A DNA stretch of 64,000 bases from Saccopteryx bilineata (taxonomy: Eukaryota; Chordata; Mammalia; Chiroptera; Emballonuridae), in the NCBI RefSeq assembly GCF_036850765.1, contig NC_089491.1, positions 130,316,266 to 130,380,265 of the forward strand. Direction: 5' to 3'. This document shows, piece after piece, positions 1 through 11,566 of the stretch; the first letter of the stretch is position 1, and each line of letters begins with the position of its first letter. A model generated the notes under the pieces. The model ran no database searches, was not told the DNA's origin, and was given only the letters and a program-made list of their open reading frames with translations. The translations under genes were made by a program, and so were the position numbers.

Positions 1-779
1 CTGAATTACCTCCTTCGTGAACAAAGTGCTGGCAAAAAGGGTCTAGTGTAAGCAATGAAAGTCTCATCACCACCAGAATTGTGTTCTCCTTCTGGAACAG
101 TATAATTCTATTATAAAGTTTGAATAGTGGTCTTCTAATGGACTTTGGATTGGGTGTAGTTACTCATTAGGCCAGTTAGGCAACGTGTCCTTATCTAGGG
201 CCTGGACAGAAGTCCTATAGGTGGCAATATACTGAAAGAAAAGCTTGATATGAGTCTAAAATAGGTTACAGGGACTTATATGCCTAATATTTGTTTTTGT
301 AGCTTCCACTACACATTGAGTAAATAAGCAACCCTGTTTAAATGACCTACCTATCTCTTCTATCCTTATTCTAGGTCTTTTATATAAGCTTCCCAATCAG
401 TATCTACTTTTGGGTCTCTTTTCCTTGCTTAAGTTTTGGGCAATTGATATAATAATTTTTCAGTTCTTCCCTCTTCTGTATACAATGGGTTGACCAAATT
501 TGTAAAATTCCATTTAAATTTATTTGCTTGTTTATATACATATATTTTTTATATAGACCTCAAAGTAATCCATGCAGTTAGGTCTTTGGGACAATAAAAA
601 TTTAAGGATTTTTCAAACTCTTCAGAAAATTAATATATCATTTCTAAAGAACTTTTTATACATTTGTACCAACCAGAAAGAAATTATAAAACATTTCATA
701 ACATTAATTTTTAAAGGAAAACTCTGCTACAAACTAGGACAAAATAAGCTTTAAAACTCATATTTGCCCTGGTCATATT
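1..779. other. Intronic AT-rich sequence, nothing recognised
   Basis: This lies upstream of the first visible GLIPR1L2 exon, so by gene order it should be intron. I see no exon with splice sites, no SINE and no long reading frame. The only open frame (572-754) is AT-rich and has no recognisable homology. Confidence 0.5.
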
Positions 780-957
780 CGCCCTGACCAGGTAGCTCAG
801 TCAGTGAGAACATCATCCAGCTACACCAAGGTTGCAGGTTCAATCCCCAGTCAGGGCACATAAAAGAATCAACGAATGAATGCATAAATAAGTGGAACAA
901 TAAATTGATGTTTCTCTCTCTCCTTCTCTCTGTCTCTCTCTAAAATCAATAAATTTT
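780..957 (+). repeat. SINE S4
   Basis: A degenerate tRNA-like head (gccctgaccaggtagctcag) is followed by a B-box-like 'ggttcaatcc', a CT-rich stretch and an 'aaaatcaataaattttt' tail. It has diverged from the younger copies in the window. Confidence 0.8.
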
Positions 958-1201
958 TAAAAACTTATATAAAAAGTAAAACTCATTTAAATTACAATAT
1001 TTTCTTTCAAGAACATAAGAATTCATTTCAGAAGAGACTTTTCAGGTATGGAGGGGGGAGATTGCATCTGCAATTTAAGTACTTCCTTGAATTCTTTTTC
1101 TATATTACCTTTATAATTAATGATAAATCAGTAACCACAATTACATAAATACCTCAAAATGTGAGATTTCTTCTAACTAAATGTTTTTTGCTTTTTTGCA
1201 G

Positions 1202-1287
1202 AGCAACTCTGATGAGAAGGCCTTATAAACAGGGAGTAGTTTGTTCTCAATGTGGCAAACATGACGGTTGCACAGATTTTCTCTGCA
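1202..1287 (+). CDS. GLIPR1L2: GLIPR1L2 internal exon (Cys-rich hinge)
   Basis: This 86-nt exon is bounded by a pyrimidine-rich acceptor (ttttttgcag) and a gtaag donor. It completes one split codon, encodes 28 codons (…RRPYKQG…CSQCGKHDGCTDFLC) and leaves one base for the next exon. Spacing of the four cysteines and the TDFLC motif match the short Cys-rich segment that follows the CAP domain in GLIPR1-like 2. The next exon continues in phase with SNADRDQ, as expected for this gene. The preceding CAP exons lie to the left of the window. The protein is a predicted membrane-anchored CAP-superfamily member, mainly known from testis; its molecular activity is not established. The assignment rests on recognition of the protein and on phase agreement across three exons. 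Confidence 0.85.
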
Positions 1288-1418
1288 GTAAGACCAAGAA
1301 AATAACTTTAACATGAAAAGCATCCATAGTGCGTAAGATGACAAGAAAAATGATGTGTTGAACATTAGTTTTTCATTGTCATGTTAATATTGTTACTTTG
1401 ATCAGAATGGTATAGTAT

Positions 1419-1728
1419 TGCCTGACCAGGCGATGGCGCAGTGGATAGAGCATCGGACTGGGATGTGGAGGACCCAGGTTCAAAACCCCAAGATCCCCAG
1501 CTTGAGTGCAGGCTCATCTGGTTTGAGCAAAGCTCACCAGCTTGAGCCCAAGGTCGCTGGCTCGAGCAAGGGGTCACTCGGTCTGCTGTAGCCCCCCGGT
1601 CAAGGCACATATGAGAAAGCAATCAATGAACAAGTAAGGTGCCACAATGAAGAACTGATGCTTTTCATCTCTTTCCCTTCCTGTCTGTCTATCCTTCTCT
1701 CTCTGTCTCTGCCACACACACACACAAA
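1419..1728 (+). repeat. SINE S2 in GLIPR1L2 intron
   Basis: A near-complete S2 copy: 'gcctgaccaggcgatggcg' head, two Ser/Gln-tRNA-like boxes, 'gcttgagcccaaggtcgctgg' type internal blocks, the 'gcacatatgagaaagcaatc' block, a CT-rich tract and a short (ca)n/A tail. Confidence 0.9.
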
Positions 1729-2563
1729 AGAATGGTATAGTTTTGAGAGAAAGCTGAAACAATGTCAGCTTTATATTTTTCTAAACTGCACAGCCTTTTC
1801 TGCCCTCTCTTACCTCAGTTCCTCCTCCTAACAACCTACCAGATTGTTTGAAAGAAGAAATGAGAACTTATAGCTATACCTGAAAGAGTTTCACTGTTAA
1901 TTCCTTAAAACATATCCCATTTAAAAATGTAACATGTTAGAGCCGAAGCAGGACGACAAGGAATCTATGCACAGTGCAGTGGATGTGGGGAGACAGCCTA
2001 AGCAGAATGAGGCTGGTGTCCGCATGGGGATGTGGTCTTGTATGGGAAGTTAGGGCCCTCCTGAGTGAATCGGTGACCCTGCATAAGGCCAGGTTTCGTA
2101 TATCAGAGACAGATCATGATGAAATGTCCATGCAGGGTGGCTCAGTGTGTGGTATTCTGAGCCCAGCAAGGTGAGGACAGCAGCAGCATGGGGTGGGAGG
2201 GAGAAGCCTGGCGTGGAGTAGCAGAGAATGAACAGGCAAGGAAGGCATCTGTGCAGGGACGGTCTGGGACTGCTGTTGGAGCCCAAGCAGAAGGAAAAGA
2301 TTTACCAGGCATGGCCTGGCAAGAGGTATTAAAACCTAATCAGGTAAAAAAAAGGGCATCCATGTTTAGGAACAACTTCACTTGGGATGTCAGGGTCCTA
2401 ACTAAGTGAGGAGGGCTTTAATATGGGGCAGGTGGCCTGGTATCAGATGGGTGGGAGCCCTAGTGGGATAAAAGGAGCAAACTCACATATTGGAGAGAGG
2501 TTCAAAGTTCAGTTTTGGAGTTTGAAGTCGGTAGGAGAAGACCCAAGCATAGGATCAGATTAT
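1729..2563. other. Unique intronic sequence, no gene seen
   Basis: Moderate GC, no repeat family recognised. Two overlapping open frames of about 70 codons (1974-2409) have no splice signals and no recognisable protein, so I treat them as chance. Confidence 0.45.
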
Positions 2564-2713
2564 AGGTTGCCAGATTAAATACAGGGTGCTCAGCTAAATT
2601 TGAATTTCAGATAAATTAAAAATACTTTTAGTATAAATTTATTCCTAAAATTGTTTTTTTGAAATTCAAATTTAGTTAGGCATCTGTATTTTTATTTGTT
2701 AAATCTGACAGCT
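2564..2713. mobile_element. Palindromic MITE-like remnant
   Basis: The first ~45 bases (from ggttgccagattaaatacag) are the imperfect reverse complement of the last ~45 (ending ttgttaaatctgacag), with an AT-rich centre. Full-length palindromy is typical of old non-autonomous DNA transposons. The family could not be named. Confidence 0.6.
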
Positions 2714-2818
2714 CCTCCTGCTGATGTGGAGCGTCAACACCCCAGCAGGATAAGGAGGTCACACAGGTAGGGGAGAGAGCGCTAGAGGCAGTGATGGGAG
2801 ATTGGAAGCCCTCTAGAG

Positions 2819-3115
2819 CAGTGGTCCCCAACCCCCAGGCCATGGACCAGTACCAGTCTGTGGGCCATTTGGTACTGGTCTGCAGAGAAAGAATAAATAA
2901 CTTACATTATTTCCGTTTTATTTATATTTAAGTCTGAATGATGTTTTATTTTTTAAAAATGACCAGATTCCCTCTGTTACATCCGTCTAAGACTCACTCT
3001 TGACGCTTGTCTCAGTCACGTGATACATTTATTCGTCCCACCCTAAAGGCCGCTCTGTGAAAATACTTTCTGACATTAAACCAGTCCGTGGCCCAAAAAA
3101 GGTTGGGGACCACTG
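2819..3115. mobile_element. Non-autonomous hAT element
   Basis: Terminal inverted repeats CAGTGGTCCCCAACC and GGTTGGGGACCACTG bound a 297-bp element without coding capacity. The flanking 8-mers ctctagag and ccctaggg differ at two positions and fit the hAT target preference nTCTAGAn, so they are read as a decayed target-site duplication. Confidence 0.85.
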
Positions 3116-3209
3116 CCCTAGGGGATTAAGCAAGTAAGTAAATAGATTGAGGGTTATGGGAGCTGGTTTTCTCACTGTCAGATAATGAATTACAAATATT
3201 TTTTGTTTG

Positions 3210-3570
3210 ATTTTTTGTTTTTTGTTTTTTAATTTAATGAGAGGGAGGGAGGTAGAGACAGACTCCCGCATGCGCCCCAACCGGGATCAACCTGGCAATG
3301 CGCTGCCCATCTGGGGCCCTTGCTCTGTTGCAACGGGGGCCTTTTTTTTTTTTTTAAGCACCTAAGGCAGAGGCCATGGGGCCATCCTCAGCACCCAGGG
3401 CCAACTTGCTCCAACCGAGCCATGGCTGCAAGATTAGAGGGGAACAGAGAGAGAAGCAAGATGGAGAGGGGTGGAGAAGCAGATGGGTGCTTCTCCTGTG
3501 TGCCCTGACCGGGAATCAAACCCCAGACATCCACAGTTGACACTCTACCACAAGACAACCAGCCAGGGCC
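3210..3570 (-). repeat. SINE S3
   Basis: Reverse-oriented S3. The tRNA-like head sits at the right end (…accagccagggcc) and the body contains the conserved 'gggtggagaagcagatggg' block. A T-run at about 3343 interrupts the body. The A-rich tail is at the left. Confidence 0.85.
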
Positions 3571-4154
3571 TGAATTACAAATATGTAAAGGAAATTAGCA
3601 TAAATCTTGTGATGAATTGGAATTAGAGGTATTGGAACTTAAGTGTTTCAATAAATATAAATAAACTAGATGTAAATATTTATATATGTACATACCTATA
3701 TTCCTTTGCTCCAAAGTGGCCTTAAAGCAGTGACTGCCTCCACTCCCAAAAGCAATGAATACAACAACTAGCACACAGATGTTAGTTTCTAAATTACTGT
3801 CTGCAATCAAAGGAACCACAGCTCATTGGAGGAAGGTTAAATTCCAGGGCTAGGGGAGGAGAAATATCAGATAAACCTAGAATGTCTTTTTATACCTGAA
3901 AGCTACAAAGTGCTTCAATAGTGGTGGAGACAAGTAACAAAAAGGACACAGAAACCATCTTAAAGGGTTCTCCCTGGTCAAATAAAGGACAATTTAAGCA
4001 TAGAAATAATAATAATAACTCAATTATAATAATCAATTATAAACAGGAAAAACTATGATTTATACTGATATAAATGAATAAATTAAAGTTTGGTGAGAAA
4101 CAGTGTAATTACATAGTTCCAAAGTAAGTCTCCATAAACATACTTAATTACTAA
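3571..4154. other. Intronic sequence without recognised feature
   Basis: AT-rich, with a short (aat)n stretch near 4005. No exon, repeat family or coding frame is supported. Confidence 0.4.
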
Positions 4155-4322
4155 GGCCCTGCCAGATAACTCATGTGGTTAGAGCATTGTCCCAGAGCAT
4201 GGAGGTTGCCAGTTTGATCCCAATCAAGGCACAGACAGGAACAGCTTGAGTTCTTGTCTCTCTCTCTCTCTCCTCTCTCCCCCTTCCTATCTCACTGAAA
4301 TCAATAAGTAGAAATTTAAAAA
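4155..4322 (+). repeat. SINE S4
   Basis: Head 'ggccctgccagataactcat', B-box-like 'agtttgatcc', then (ct)n and an A-rich end. A diverged, older copy. Confidence 0.8.
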
Positions 4323-4570
4323 ACAAACTTAATTACTAAGGGAACAGAGTAGCTCCACAAAGGAGAAGCCTGGCGGAAACCACCCTAATAAAGTGGTCAG
4401 AGTGAACATCGACATCATCAATAGAAAGAATATTTCAAAACTAGATGCCACCTGAGAGGGTGCAATGAGAAGAGCACAGCATCACTTCTGTGGTGTTCCT
4501 GCCAAACATGCATCACCTAATCTAATCACAAGGAAGCAATAAGTCTAAACTGCAAAAATTGAGGATTTGT

Positions 4571-4748
4571 ACCCTGACCTGTGATGGCACAGTGGCTAAA
4601 GTATTGAACTAGAATGCTGAGGTCACTGGTTTGAGGCCTCAGGCTTGCCCAGCCGAGGTACATAGGAGAAGGAGCTATAAGGTGATGCTTCCTGCTCCTT
4701 TTTCTTTCTTTCTCTCTTCTTGATAAAATCAATAAATAAAAATCTTTA
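4571..4748 (+). repeat. SINE S1
   Basis: Head 'accctgacctgtgatggcac', 'ggtcactggtttgag' B box, 'gatgcttcctgctcc' block and an 'aaataaaaatcttt' tail, all in order. Confidence 0.85.
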
Positions 4749-5049
4749 ACAATAAATAAATAAAAAATAAATTGAGGATTTCTCTACAGAAAACTGGCTT
4801 ATTACCCATAAAACTGTTAAGATTATGAATGTCAAATAAAGGATGAAGAATTGTCCCAGACTGAAGAGAATAAAAGACATGAAAACTAAATGCATAATTC
4901 TGAACATGATGCTTTTGCTATAAGGGACACTGTTAGCATAATTAAGAAGAAAATGAATGAGATCTAAACATTAAATGTCAGTAATGTAACTGTTAATTTT
5001 CTGATTTTGATAGCTGTATTATGGTTAGGTAGAGGAGTATCTTTACTTC

Positions 5050-5408
5050 TTTCTTTATTTTAGCAAGAGAGAAAGAGAAAGGTAGAAGCAGACAGAAAGA
5101 GAGAGAGATGAGAAACATCAACTCATAGTTGTGGCACCTTAGTTGTTCATTTATTGCTTTCTCATATGTGCCTTAACCGGGGGGCTCCAGCTAAATCAGT
5201 GACCCCTTGCTCAAGCCAGCAACTTTTGGGCTCAAGCCACTGACCATGGGATCATGTCTATGATCCCACGCTCAAGCCAGCGACCCTGTGCTCAAGCTGG
5301 TGAGCCCACGCTCAAGCGGGCGACCTCGGGGTTTTGAACCTGGATTCTCAGTGTTCCAGACTGATGCTTTATCCACTGCATCCACTGCATCACCATCTAG
5401 TCAGGCTC
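5050..5408 (-). repeat. SINE S2
   Basis: The reverse complement of S2: purine-rich tail side at the left, 'gctttctcatatgtgcctta' in the middle, repeated 'ctcaagccagcgacc' blocks and the head at the right (…ccatctagtcaggctc). A 10-bp 'tccactgcat' duplication lies near 5375-5394. Confidence 0.9.
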
Positions 5409-5751
5409 AATATTTTCTTTATATATGTATTTTTTCAGCACTACTGTCTCTTCTCTTTCTGAGACTCTGATGACATGAATGCTAGTCTTTTATGCAAGAT
5501 TGCCAATTGCCAACACCATTACTACCAAACTAGTAGAAAGTTGATTCTATATTATAGAGCTGAAACCAGAAACTAAGTACTGTTCTATGAATAAAAGGGG
5601 GAAATTCAAGCTGGTTTCAGACTTCTCTACAATAACTGTCAATGCTAAAAGACAGTAGAATGATGCCTTTATTGTCCTTAATACAAGAAGTGTCAACCAA
5701 GAATTTATATACACCCAAAGCTACTATTTTTTTTAATTTAGAAATTAAGTT

Positions 5752-6165
5752 TAGCTTGACCAAGCAGTGGCACAGTGGATAAAGATTGGCCTGGTTGTTG
5801 AGGATCCAGGTTCGAAACCCTGAGGTCACCAGCTTGAGTGTGGGCTCATCCGGCTTCTGTATGGGGTCACTGGCTTGAGCATGGGATCATAGACATGACC
5901 CTATGGCCACTGACTTGAGCCCAAAGGTCACTGGCTTGAAACCCAAGGTCACTGGCTTGAGCAAGGTGTCATTGGCTCAGCTAGAGCCCCCCGATCAAGG
6001 CACATATGAGAAGAAAGCAATCAATGAACAACTAAGGTGCTGCAACTAGAAATTGATGCTTCTCATCTCTCTCCCTTCCTGTCTTTCCCTGTCTATCCCT
6101 CTCTCTCTCCTTTCTCTCTCTCTCTCTCTCACTTAAAATAATAATAATAATAAATAAAATAAAAA
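5752..6165 (+). repeat. SINE S2, long variant
   Basis: The head 'agcttgaccaagcagtggc' is followed by more 'ggtcactggcttgagc'-type blocks than the copy at 1419, then a CT tract, (taa)n and an A-rich tail that abuts the next element. Confidence 0.9.
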
Positions 6166-6510
6166 ATAAATTATATTTAATGGGGTGACATTGATCAATA
6201 AAAGTTCATAGTACATAGTTTCAGATAAACATTTGAACTGTTGATTGCATTATGTGCCCATTGTCCAGTCAAATCATTTTCTATCACCTTATATTTGTCC
6301 CTTTTACTTCCCTCTGCCCCATGCCCCTCTTCCTGGTAATCACTTCACTTTTATCTATGTTCTATGAGTCTCATTTCTATATTCCACCTATGTGTGAAAT
6401 CATACAGTTCTTAACTTTTTTTGATTTACTTATTTCACTTAGCATAATGATCTCAAGATCCCCCCATGTTGTCATAAGTGGCAGCATGTCATCATTTCTT
6501 ATTTAAGTTT
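6166..6510 (-). mobile_element. 5'-truncated L1 3' end
   Basis: This matches, with more divergence, the 3' end of the L1 at 18.8 kb read on the minus strand: the 'ggggtgacattgatcaataa' region, the C/T-rich 'cctctgcccc' stretch, and the segment encoding the end of ORF2 before truncation at about 6510. It carries no usable coding capacity. Confidence 0.8.
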
Positions 6511-6890
6511 AAGCAAATAGACACATATGGGGATATGCAGTAACTTGTGGTATATAGTTCTCATGAATATTTCCTCATAAAATCCTAAAGAATGACCTTC
6601 ACCAAAATGATAAATGGAAAAGCAAAAAACTGCACTGAAAGAACTGTCCATAAGCATTGAATCTTTATTAATAGAAGAAGATTAAGACAAATCTGAAGCT
6701 TATAATTCCAAAACAAAATATAATAAATTTTGGCAATATACAAGTGATGTAATTAATAAAACTTGGGAGAAGAAAGAGGTAAAATATTGAATTTCCTTAT
6801 CTTTTAGAGCCTGAAGCTAAAAGATATTATTTAAAGCTGATAAAGTAAACAAGAGAGAAATGTTTAAATGGGTTTAAATATTTAATCAGT

Positions 6891-7028
6891 CTAACCTGTG
6901 GTGGCACAGTGGATAAAGCTTTGACCTGGAATGCTGACATCGCAAGTTCGAAATCCTGGGCTTTCCCAGTCAAGGCACATATGTCCCTACCTTCTCTCTC
7001 TCTCTCTCTCCAAGGCACATATGTCCCT

Positions 7029-7070
<42 letters not shown>

Positions 7071-7096
7071 CTAAAATGAATAAATAAAATCTTTTA
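6891..7096 (+). repeat. SINE S1 with internal 40-bp duplication
   Basis: A typical S1 head and B box. The segment from 'caaggcacat' into the CT tract is present twice in tandem (6971-7010 and 7011-7050). It lacks the usual 'gttgatgcttcctgctcc' block. Confidence 0.85.
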
Positions 7097-7150
7097 AAAT
7101 ATGTTTAATCAAGTGCAAAAGTAAAAGAAAGTAATCAATAATGAGAGCCT

Positions 7151-7530
7151 GGGCCCTGGCCGGTTGGCTCAGTGGTAGAGCGTCGGCCTGACGTGCAGGG
7201 GTCCCGGGTTTGATTCCTGGCCAGGGCACACAGGAGAAGCGCCCATCTGCTTCTCCACTCCTCCCCTTCTCCTTCCTCTCTGTCTCTCTCTTCCCCTCCC
7301 TCAGCCAAGGCTCCATTGGAGCAAAAGTTGGCCTGGGTGCTGAGGATGGTTCTGTGGCCTCTGCCTCAGGCACTAGAATGGCTCTGATTGTGGCAGAGCT
7401 ACGCCCCAGAGGGGCAGAGCATCACCCCCTGGTGGGCATGCTGGGTGGATCCCGGTCGGGTGCATGCGGGAGTCTGTCTGACTGCCTCCCCGTTTCGAAC
7501 TTCAGAAAAAGAAAATAATAATAATAATAA
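7151..7530 (+). repeat. SINE S3, full length
   Basis: One of the best-preserved S3 copies: 'gggccctggccggttggctc' head, 'agcgcccatctgcttctcc' block, 'caaggctccattggagcaaa', the 'tggtgggcatgctgggtgga' block and a (aat)n tail. Open frames across it are SINE artefacts, not genes. Confidence 0.92.
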
Positions 7531-7535
7531 TGAGA

Positions 7536-7770
7536 GCCTGACCTGTGGTGGTGCAGTGCATGGAGTGTCAGCCTGGAACACTGAGGTCATCAGTTCAAAA
7601 TCCCAGGCTTGCCCTGGCCGGATAGCTTGGTTGGTTGGAGCATTGTCCCAAAGCATAGAGGTTGCTGGGTCGATTCCCAGTCAGGGCACATGCAAGAACA
7701 GATATTTCTGTCTATCTCTCTCTCCCTTCCTCCCTCTAAAATGAATAAAATAAATATTTAAAAAAAAAAT
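7536..7770 (+). repeat. Chimeric SINE: S1 head joined to S4
   Basis: An S1 head (7536-~7609) runs through its B box to 'caggcttg' and then switches directly into a complete S4 (from 'ccctggccggatagcttgg') with its own B box, CT tract and A-tail. There is no A-tail between the halves, which suggests a fused transcript or template switch rather than two separate insertions. Confidence 0.75.
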
Positions 7771-7774
7771 TTTA

Positions 7775-8030
7775 AACTGAGCTTGCCTGTTTAAAGCACA
7801 TATGGGTGGCAACTTTTCTGGCCTCCATCTTTCCTCGGGGCCAGGTAACCTCGTCGGGCGGGAAGTGCTCTGTACTCAATAAAGCCTTTTATTATTCCAC
7901 AAAAATAAATAAATAAATAAATAGATAAATAAATAAATAAAGCACATATGTTACTTGATGCTTCCTGTTCCTTCATCCTTCTCTCTCTCCTCTCTAAAAT
8001 GAATAAATAAAATATTTTTAAAAAATTAAT
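7775..8030 (+). repeat. 5'-truncated S1 interrupted by a retrocopy
   Basis: S1 begins only at its 'gagcttgcctg' part, is interrupted after 'aaagcacatatg', and resumes at 'ttacttgatgcttcctgttc' to end in 'aaataaaatattttt'. The interrupting piece is listed separately. Confidence 0.8.
7805..7937 (+). mobile_element. 133-bp retrocopy with A-rich tail and 13-bp TSD
   Basis: The 13-mer taaagcacatatg occurs on both sides (7792-7804 and 7938-7950), so this is a target-site duplication. The insert has ~95 bp of unique sequence ending in a polyadenylation hexamer (aataaa, in 'tactcaataaagcc') followed by ~15 bases and a (aaat)n tail. That is the signature of L1-mediated copying of a polyadenylated RNA. 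The GC-rich run before the hexamer resembles an LTR R region, but the source was not identified. Confidence 0.75.
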
Positions 8031-8634
8031 GATAAATGAAGGAAGATGCAAAAAAAGAAGTGTACTAATTACATCATTGCTTATTCTGAGTCATCAATAG
8101 ATATACAAACGGAATGAAGGAGAGAAAATATAGAGACTGTATGGCAAAGATTTTTTTAAAGGAGCTCTAAAAGAAAGATCATTACATAAAACATACAGTA
8201 ACAAATATGACCAAGCACAAGAGACTAAAATAACTTCAAAGATTCAACAGAATATCAGTTCATCTCTAAGGTGCCCAAAGACTGATCTCTAAATTTTCCT
8301 CAAGGGTTTTATCACTGCAAGACCAAGCCCCGGGTTCCCACTGGGCTCTTCCTGTGTGAGGATTCATTTATCCTCCCACTCTCCTTCCAGGTGGATTCAG
8401 GAGAGGTTATCTGATCTCCTCTGTCCAGGTGTGAAGAGGAAAGAAAAATTATTTTCTAAAAAGTATTTTAATAGTGTTGGGCTGGATAGCAAAAATAATG
8501 AATACCAGGCCACATAGGAAATGAAGAGCAACTGAAAGTTCCTGAAAATAAGGGTTAAATGAGGAAAGTGAGTAGATTCAGAAGACTAATTTGGAATAAT
8601 CAGGGGAGAAAAAAAGAGATAATAATATGAGTTG
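8031..8634. other. Intronic sequence without recognised feature
   Basis: No open frame, splice-bounded exon or known repeat is supported here. Confidence 0.4.
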
Positions 8635-8788
8635 TCAGAGGAACAAATATATGGTGACAGAAAATGATTTGACTTTGGGTGATTGAGAATACAATACAAT
8701 CAACGGTTCAAATGTTTATGTGAAACCTATATGCTCTTATTAACCAATGTCACCCCATTCATTTTAATTTTCTAAATTAACAAAAAAA
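8635..8788 (+). mobile_element. Short L1 3'-end fragment
   Basis: It contains the L1 3'-UTR landmarks 'gactttgggtgattgagaat' and 'accaatgtcaccccattcat', ending in an A-rich tail. It is strongly 5'-truncated. Confidence 0.75.
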
Positions 8789-9138
8789 GAAATAAGAGAT
8801 GTTATAGAATCTTAGAGTGCTGAAACTGGAACAATCTTAGAAGGCAAATGTGAAGTGATTTATATAAGGTGGCATGATGATTTAGGGACAGAATTAGTAC
8901 TAGAATTCACATCTCCTCAGGCCTGCACTTTCATGCTCTGTCTACCAACCAGACTCACTTTCACTAAAAGAGAGTATAATGGACTTTGTAACTGTCTGCG
9001 GGTTGGAGGGGAAAAAACAAAGATAATAGCTTGATGCCTAAAAGCCAGGAAAACGATGTCAATTTTGTTGGAAAAATTATCTTATATTCTAGAGGAAAAA
9101 AATTTATAATTCTTTATAGACTTTCTTTTCCTTTCTAG

Positions 9139-9612
<474 letters not shown>

Positions 9613-10334
9613 GGGTAAGATATACCACCACGACAGGACAAAAGTATGATACAAAAAAAAAGCAAATTAAAAAAAAAAAACAATATTGAGCTTTAACAAG
9701 AAAGAATATGTACAAACCACTATTGCAATACATTTATTCCCTTCTCTTCCACATTTATTCAACAAATTTAAATTTGAAAAACAAATAAGCAAAAAAGATG
9801 CATTTTATAGTAAATATTATAAGGCAAGCTCTTGAACACTAAGAACAGGTAAAGATGTGATAATAGAAATACAAAAAAGACTTAACAGTCTAATTAATCT
9901 TAAGATTTTGCTATGTTACCCTGATAAAGGAGAAAATTTCCATTTTCTAAATGTTTTTTTCTCTGTGTTTTAAATACTTTAAAAGTAGGTTAATAAATTT
10001 CTCGAGCATTAAAATAACACCTCACAGTGCTTAGAACCATTCGAAGTTCAGGACAACCATTTAATAACTTGGTTTTGTTGTTTTTATCATTACTATCACA
10101 GTTGTTATTAGTAATGGTGATCGTAATAGTGGTTATATTTTCCATGTGATATCAAGGCACCAAATATCCTTATGTATTTGTGTATTGGTATATGTTTAGA
10201 ATAGTTTAAGTGGTACTTGTATATGCCATTAAGAGACAAATTTGTTATTTCTACTTTATGTTCAATATTTCATCAAAGCCATGTTGTAATTTTTTACCAG
10301 GCTATATAATTTGTTGCCACCAAAGGCTAATAAA
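9613..10334 (+). other. GLIPR1L2: Probable GLIPR1L2 3' untranslated region
   Basis: AT-rich sequence directly after the stop codon, with no repeat inserted. AATAAA hexamers occur at 9992-9997 and 10329-10334; either could serve for cleavage. The real mRNA end cannot be set from sequence alone. Confidence 0.5.
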
Positions 10335-10580
10335 TGTCAAGTGTTTACTTAGTTGTGATTGAGCAATCTGACTACTTTTGAATTTAGGTGATAAACTTTA
10401 AAAAATAATTATTTACTTGTAATTATTCAAAAAGTATAGTTAACATGCATAAATAAATAATATAAACTAACTACTTACCAGTGTAATACTAATAAACAAA
10501 CAGAGTAAAATACCTAACCTAGAAAAATACATCAAATGATATAAACTCTATGTTTATTAACTTTATATATTAAAAGCCTG

Positions 10581-10917
10581 TGGCCCTGTCCGGTGGCTCA
10601 GTGGATAGAACCTGGGCCCAGCATATGGACATCCGGGTTTGATTCCCAGTCAGGGCACACAGGAGAAGTGTTCATCTGCTTCTCCCCCTTTCCACTTCTC
10701 TCTCACTTCCCTTACCACAGCCAGTGGCTCGAATAGTTTGAGCATAGCCCTGGGAGCTGAGGATAATTAGGTTGGTCCTATCACTTCAGTCTCTGGTGCT
10801 AAAAATAGCTTGGTAGTCAAGCATCGGCCCTAGATGGTGTTGCAAGATAGATCCTGATCAGGGTGCATGCAGGAATTTGCCTCCTCTCACCTAAAAAATA
10901 ATAATAATTTTTTAAAA
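10581..10917 (+). repeat. SINE S3, diverged
   Basis: Head 'ggccctgtccggtggctcag' and the 'catctgcttctcccc' block, with a middle containing duplicated 'agtttgagcat / ggtcaagcatcgg'-like blocks different from the copy at 7151. Ends in (aat)n and T/A. Confidence 0.8.
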
Positions 10918-11009
10918 GCCTGTACTTAAATGGGGTAAGATAAGAATTGTGGAGGTGGGGAGAACCTTGAACTATTTATTCTTTCAGACTTGTTAGTTTC
11001 TGGGTTTTT

Positions 11010-11092
11010 TAAATTTTTATTTATTGATTTTAGTGAGAGAAGACAGGAAATAGAAAAACGAGGTCATCTATCTGTTCCTGTATGTGCCCTGA
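11010..11092 (-). repeat. SINE S4, 5' half replaced
   Basis: The A-rich tail (rc) and purine tract are normal up to 'tatgtgccctgac'. There the SINE stops and 56 bp of GLIPR1L2 3' sequence follow (see next entry). Confidence 0.75.
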
Positions 11093-11148
11093 CCCTTCTC
11101 TTCCACATTTATTCAACAAATTTAAATTTGAAAAACAAATAAGCAAAA
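11093..11148 (+). repeat. 56-bp duplicate of GLIPR1L2 3' sequence
   Basis: Bases 11093-11148 are identical to 9739-9794 (from 'cccttctcttccac' to 'aagcaaaa'). The downstream copy sits exactly at the broken end of a SINE. Confidence 0.9.
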
Positions 11149-11566
11149 TATATATATATTTCTATGAAGTCAGCCTCTTTTTTTCCCAGACTCCTAAGAA
11201 ATATAATATAGAGAAAAGGGCTGGTTATCCACAATGATATTTTATTATTTTACATTTGTATAATATTTTATAGCTTCTAAAAGGCTTTCACAAAATTATT
11301 TCATACTCAAAAACTACTTTGTGCAGTTGATATTGCACCCATTTTTAAAATGAGAAAACTGACTCTGGATTTGTGACATGGTTCAACTTAGGACAGAAAA
11401 CAAATTAATTTCTAAACATTCTGATACAGTAGAAATTCTTCATGATACTATATTCAATTCCAAGTGTGACTAACTTGTTATGTATCTGTATATCTAACTT
11501 ACTCTTCTACATCCACTCTTCAACATATTCTCCAGGTAACTTCATGGATTATGATTGCTATAAACC

